In this document: positions 46,541-48,586 of the stretch, one piece after another
How the letters are laid out: every line of letters starts with the position of its first letter
Position numbering within the stretch: position 1 is the first letter of the stretch
Source: Mycobacterium sp. E2479
GTDB taxonomy: Bacteria; Actinomycetota; Actinomycetes; Mycobacteriales; Mycobacteriaceae
Reading direction: 5' to 3'
NCBI RefSeq assembly: GCF_001667925.1
Contig: NZ_LZJR01000146.1
Location: 1 to 48,586 of the forward strand
Length of the DNA stretch: 48,586 nt
The notes under the pieces: generated by a model
The model's input: the letters and a program-made list of their open reading frames with translations, nothing else
What the model was told of the DNA's origin: nothing
Databases searched by the model: none
Translations under genes and position numbers: made by a program

Positions 46541-46921
46541 TCATTGGCCCGAGCACCGCCATTCGATTGCGCCGTTCTCGTTTGACCAATGGGAAGTGAT
46601 ATATGGTGCACCCTTGTCGATGACCATGTGGTACAGGGTGTCGATGTCGCCAGGACCTTGAAAACCAAACTTCGCAAGGTTTTTCGGGTCACTGGCCCAT
46701 TGGGCTGGATCAAGCCCCGACTCATGCATAGTTCTTTGAAGTTGTGCCGCGTTATCAGCGCAGAAGGCTGCCAAGGGCGTCTCGGCATGAGCCTGGAAGG
46801 GGATTGTCGATGCCACGCAGATCATTGCTGCGATGACCACGAAGGTGACCCGCTGAAATTGCTTGTGTACGGTCAGACCGCCAACTGTAAGATTCCTAAT
46901 CAGTACAAATCCTCCCGTCAC
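46541..46921 (-). CDS. small secreted protein
   Basis: About 126 aa from GTG 46921. A hydrophobic segment FVVIAAMICVASTIPFQAHA with AHA|ET cleavage pattern indicates export. The mature part (FCADNAAQLQRTMHESGLD, IDTLYHMVIDKGAPYITSHW, IEWRCSGQ) has two Cys, likely a disulfide. The start is uncertain (the signal peptide would be unusually long; a closer GTG is possible). Unknown function; lies upstream of the kinase operon on the same strand. Confidence 0.65.
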   Translation of the reverse strand: MTGGFVLIRNLTVGGLTVHKQFQRVTFVVIAAMICVASTIPFQAHAETPLAAFCADNAAQLQRTMHESGLDPAQWASDPKNLAKFGFQGPGDIDTLYHMVIDKGAPYITSHWSNENGAIEWRCSGQ

Positions 46922-47014
46922 TGGTGAGCTTAACGCCGTCCCGACACGATGTTGTTGATCTCGGCGCCGTCCTGTCGGGGCCCGGATTACCTGAGCCAAG
47001 TGGACGCCTTGCGG

Positions 47015-47284
47015 TCATCCCCCTCCGTATGTGGGCCCCTGCACACCGTCGCGGTAGGTAATGCATTTAGCCGATGCCCCGGTGCCGGTGCAACATGTCT
47101 CGATAAGAGTGGGGTTGGCACCAAAGTGAGGCTGTACCTCCTCCGACGAATATTGGCCGCCGGAGTTCTTACAGTTAGTCTCGATATCCGTTTGCGCCTG
47201 GGCAAGAGGTGCGGCCGAGATCATCGCCGCAACCGCAATTGTGAAAGCGGCCACGCGCATGGCGCTGAATACGGGACGTTTCAT
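47015..47284 (-). CDS. small secreted Cys-rich protein
   Basis: 89 aa from ATG 47284, with GGAGGA just upstream. The signal peptide (MRVAAFTIAVAAMISAAPLAQA, seen with its Ala-x-Ala end) is followed by a ~55-residue mature part with four Cys (ETNCKNSGGQYSSEE, ETCCTGTG, AKCITYRDG). This CxxxGGxY...CC...C pattern occurs in many small exported mycobacterial proteins. Function unknown. Confidence 0.75.
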   Translation of the reverse strand: MKRPVFSAMRVAAFTIAVAAMISAAPLAQAQTDIETNCKNSGGQYSSEEVQPHFGANPTLIETCCTGTGASAKCITYRDGVQGPTYGGG

Positions 47285-47439
47285 GTTCCTCCATAGTTCG
47301 GCGCGGGTCCGGAGGCCATTCCTCCAAGCCGCTGCCACGCGGCCGTATTGGGGCCGTATGCACTCAGATTCTGCTCCGCCGCATGGCCCACTGGGGTCGT
47401 TTTGGCTTAGCTATGCAGGGCTAAATATCCAGTTCGGGA

Positions 47440-47968
47440 GTCGGTACCACGCCTACGGCGCCGAACGTGGTATCCGATGATGTCGTTGACCCTGGTGACG
47501 CTGCGATCCAATCCCTCCTGGCCCTCACCGCCGAGAACATCGAGACGATGAGACGCGACAGGCTGCTCGACTACATCTTGACCCTCCCGCCGCTGGCGGA
47601 GTGGCCACAGAAAAGCTCTGGGAGACTTGTCAATTCATAAAAGGCCTCGCCCGTGACGCCAGGCGGAGGCCCGTGTCGCCGAAAGCCTGGCGCAGTTGCT
47701 GACGTGGGTCGACGCGGAGCAGTTCATCCGCGACAGCGGCAATCCGCTCGTCGCAATCCGCACCGGCGATTACACCGTCGAATATTGGGAGGCCGAGCAA
47801 CGAATGCGGTGGCCTGACGGACGCCCAGGCCGGAATGGTCGAGCATCACGGGCGGTAGTGCGCTCACACCGGTCGAAAAGAACGCCGCTGTGCAAATATT
47901 TCCAATTCCGAGCGTATAAAACCCCGACGCGGACCATGATGTCCGTAGGGCGTCGGGCCGCCCGATGA
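47440..47968 (+). pseudogene. decayed paralogue of the 42.3-kb gene plus remnant of a second small gene
   Basis: From about 47462 the frame reads PNVVSDDVVDPGDAAIQSLL, then YILTLPPLAEWP, almost identical to the gene at 42334-42687. The matching C-terminal block (ETCQFIKGLARDA, cf. DACRFIINLAEDL) is in another frame, so at least one indel lies near 47610. A further one-base loss lies just upstream (GTACCACG versus GTACCAACG). After it, AEQFIRDSGNPLVAIRTGDY, then VEYWEAEQ is protein-like but also breaks near 47815. These are remnants, not working genes. Confidence 0.65.
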
Positions 47969-48014
47969 CCGGGCCGTATTTGTCCCATGTTGAACACCCG
48001 AGAAGAGAAACGAG

Positions 48015-48368
48015 ATGAATGCCAACCACGCAATCCCACGCACGATCACCGCCGGACTATTCGCCGGAATAACGGTTCTGGGATTTGCCGCGCCCCCGGC
48101 ACCTGCGCACGCCGACAATTTTGTCATGTGCCCTGGCGGTCACTCAGGCGTAGTCGGTGACCGCACATCGTGTGCCTTCGCCGACGCCGTGGCGCATGCG
48201 TTCTACGCCTGCGGAATGTGCCGCCAATTCGACGCGTACTCACCGGAAACCGGCACCGTCTATCCCATGGTGTGTGGGCAAATGCGCCCCGCAGACTTCC
48301 CCGACGGCGAGGTGCTGAAATCGGTCAACTGCTACGGCGGAGACCAAGCGGAAGTTGTGGTCTGGTAG
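48015..48368 (+). CDS. small secreted protein
   Basis: 117 aa. Signal peptide (RTITAGLFAGITVLGFAA then AHAD) and a mature domain with six Cys: FVMCPGGHSGVVGDRTSCAF, then YACGMCRQFDAYSPETG, MVCGQM, VNCYGG. The CPGGxxGVVGxxTSC-x-FA segment is shared by many exported mycobacterial proteins of unknown function. ATG 48015 has a purine-rich site (GAGAAGAGAAACGAG) upstream. Codon use is like the neighbouring small exported genes. Confidence 0.8.
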   Translation: MNANHAIPRTITAGLFAGITVLGFAAPPAPAHADNFVMCPGGHSGVVGDRTSCAFADAVAHAFYACGMCRQFDAYSPETGTVYPMVCGQMRPADFPDGEVLKSVNCYGGDQAEVVVW

Positions 48369-48427
48369 GCGGAAATGAATCAAGAAAGTACCGGCAAACA
48401 AGGTGAAGCAAGGCAGCGAAGATTCCC

Positions 48428-48535
48428 ATGATCAAGACTCTGACGGCACTCGCAGTGGCAGCATCGGCTATCGCGATCACAGCACCCGTTCCCGCAGCCC
48501 ACGCCGACTGGGTCTGCTGCACGGATAGGTGACAG
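48428..48535 (+). pseudogene. truncated secreted protein (signal peptide only)
   Basis: ATG 48428 opens a clean signal peptide (MIKTLTALAVAASAIAITAP, then AHAD) followed by only nine mature residues, ADWVCCTDR, and a TGA at 48533. The abrupt end after a CC pair and the change of sequence character at about 48520 suggest that an insertion cut the gene. The frame stops inside what may be an insertion-sequence terminus. Confidence 0.55.
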
Positions 48536-48541
48536 TTTCGG

Positions 48542-48586
48542 TCATGCGGCCTGACTGGCCGGTGTGGTCATGATTGCTTCGAATTC
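48542..48586 (-). mobile_element. possible 3' end of an insertion sequence (transposase C-terminus)
   Basis: Reading in from the right edge on the reverse strand, an open frame gives EFEAIMTTPASQAA and a stop at 48544-48542. The preceding boundary bases (TGACAGTTTCGGTC from 48530) could be a terminal repeat. A transposase tail next to a truncated gene fits an IS21-like end, but 45 bp is too little for a firm family call, and the other IS end is outside the window. Confidence 0.3.

Larger units (their letters stand above)
28864..48586 (+). mobile_element. tRNA-Pro-associated genomic island (right end not in window)
   Basis: Everything right of the tRNA departs from the conserved Rv1683-Rv1713 order. 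An integrase, an Xis-like protein, a primase and a D5-type helicase lie within the first 5 kb, as in integrative plasmids and phage satellites. No capsid, terminase large subunit, portal or conjugation gene is seen. Beyond 35.7 kb are four receptor kinases and many small or decayed genes, at visibly lower GC than the core. I searched by eye for a second copy of the tRNA 3' end (GGTTCAAATCCTGTC) and did not find one, so the right boundary is unknown and the kinase part may be a separate acquisition. Confidence 0.65.

Noticed and set aside
28864..48586. CRISPR array or anti-phage systems of known type
   Set aside because: No regularly spaced repeats, cas genes, restriction-modification genes or retron/CBASS-type enzymes were seen in the island.

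Overview
The window is high-GC actinobacterial chromosome and almost certainly comes from a Mycobacterium. From about 0.5 to 28.6 kb the gene order and protein sequences follow the Rv1683-Rv1713 segment of M. tuberculosis as I remember it: lipase/acyl-CoA ligase fusion, Trm112-like protein, TetR/ABC exporter, mpg, tyrS, a DUF732 protein, a TPR protein, a HAD phosphatase, tlyA, nadK, recN, steA-like, mctB-like, pyrG, NUDIX, xerD, O-methyltransferase, parA-like, scpA, scpB, pseudouridine synthase, cmk, der. Two insertions relative to that order (an ammonium transporter at 5.9-7.2 kb and a methyltransferase pair at 11.8-12.8 kb), plus the large island on the right, point to a non-tuberculous species. 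No search was run, so the species is not assigned.

Layout. 0-5.9 kb: acyl-lipid enzyme, then a reverse-strand operon (ABC ATPase, ABC-2 permease, TetR regulator) whose promoter carries two tandem palindromes. 5.9-7.2 kb: amt. 7.3-11.6 kb: DNA repair, tyrosyl-tRNA synthetase, secreted DUF732 protein, TPR protein and phosphatase. 11.8-12.8 kb: reverse-strand methyltransferase pair. 12.9-22.3 kb: a tightly packed forward run (tlyA-nadK-recN, steA-mctB, pyrG-NUDIX-xerD), many genes overlapping by 4-8 nt. 23.3-28.6 kb: a second translationally coupled run (parA-scpA-scpB-rluB-like-cmk-der) for chromosome segregation, rRNA modification and ribosome assembly.

At 28.79 kb a tRNA-Pro(GGG) gene marks the left edge of an integrated island that runs to the window end; no matching right att repeat was seen. 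Its proximal part looks like a phage satellite or plasmid-like element: tyrosine integrase, Xis-like HTH protein, archaeo-eukaryotic primase (frameshifted by one base in a G run), D5/P4-type helicase, and small unknown proteins. From 35.7 kb the island changes character. It holds four membrane-anchored Ser/Thr protein kinases (three PknE/PknH-like, one PknF-like), each with a different extracytoplasmic domain. Among them are a single-pass membrane protein, small signal-peptide proteins, a VOC protein, a DUF6308-like protein and several decayed genes (VanX-like peptidase, a duplicated small gene, a truncated secreted protein next to a probable insertion-sequence end). The base composition is visibly lower in GC than in the core.

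The observations most worth following are the kinase-rich island as a possible surface-sensing or host/phage-interaction module, and the TetR/ABC promoter, whose geometry predicts an autoregulated leaderless transcript.
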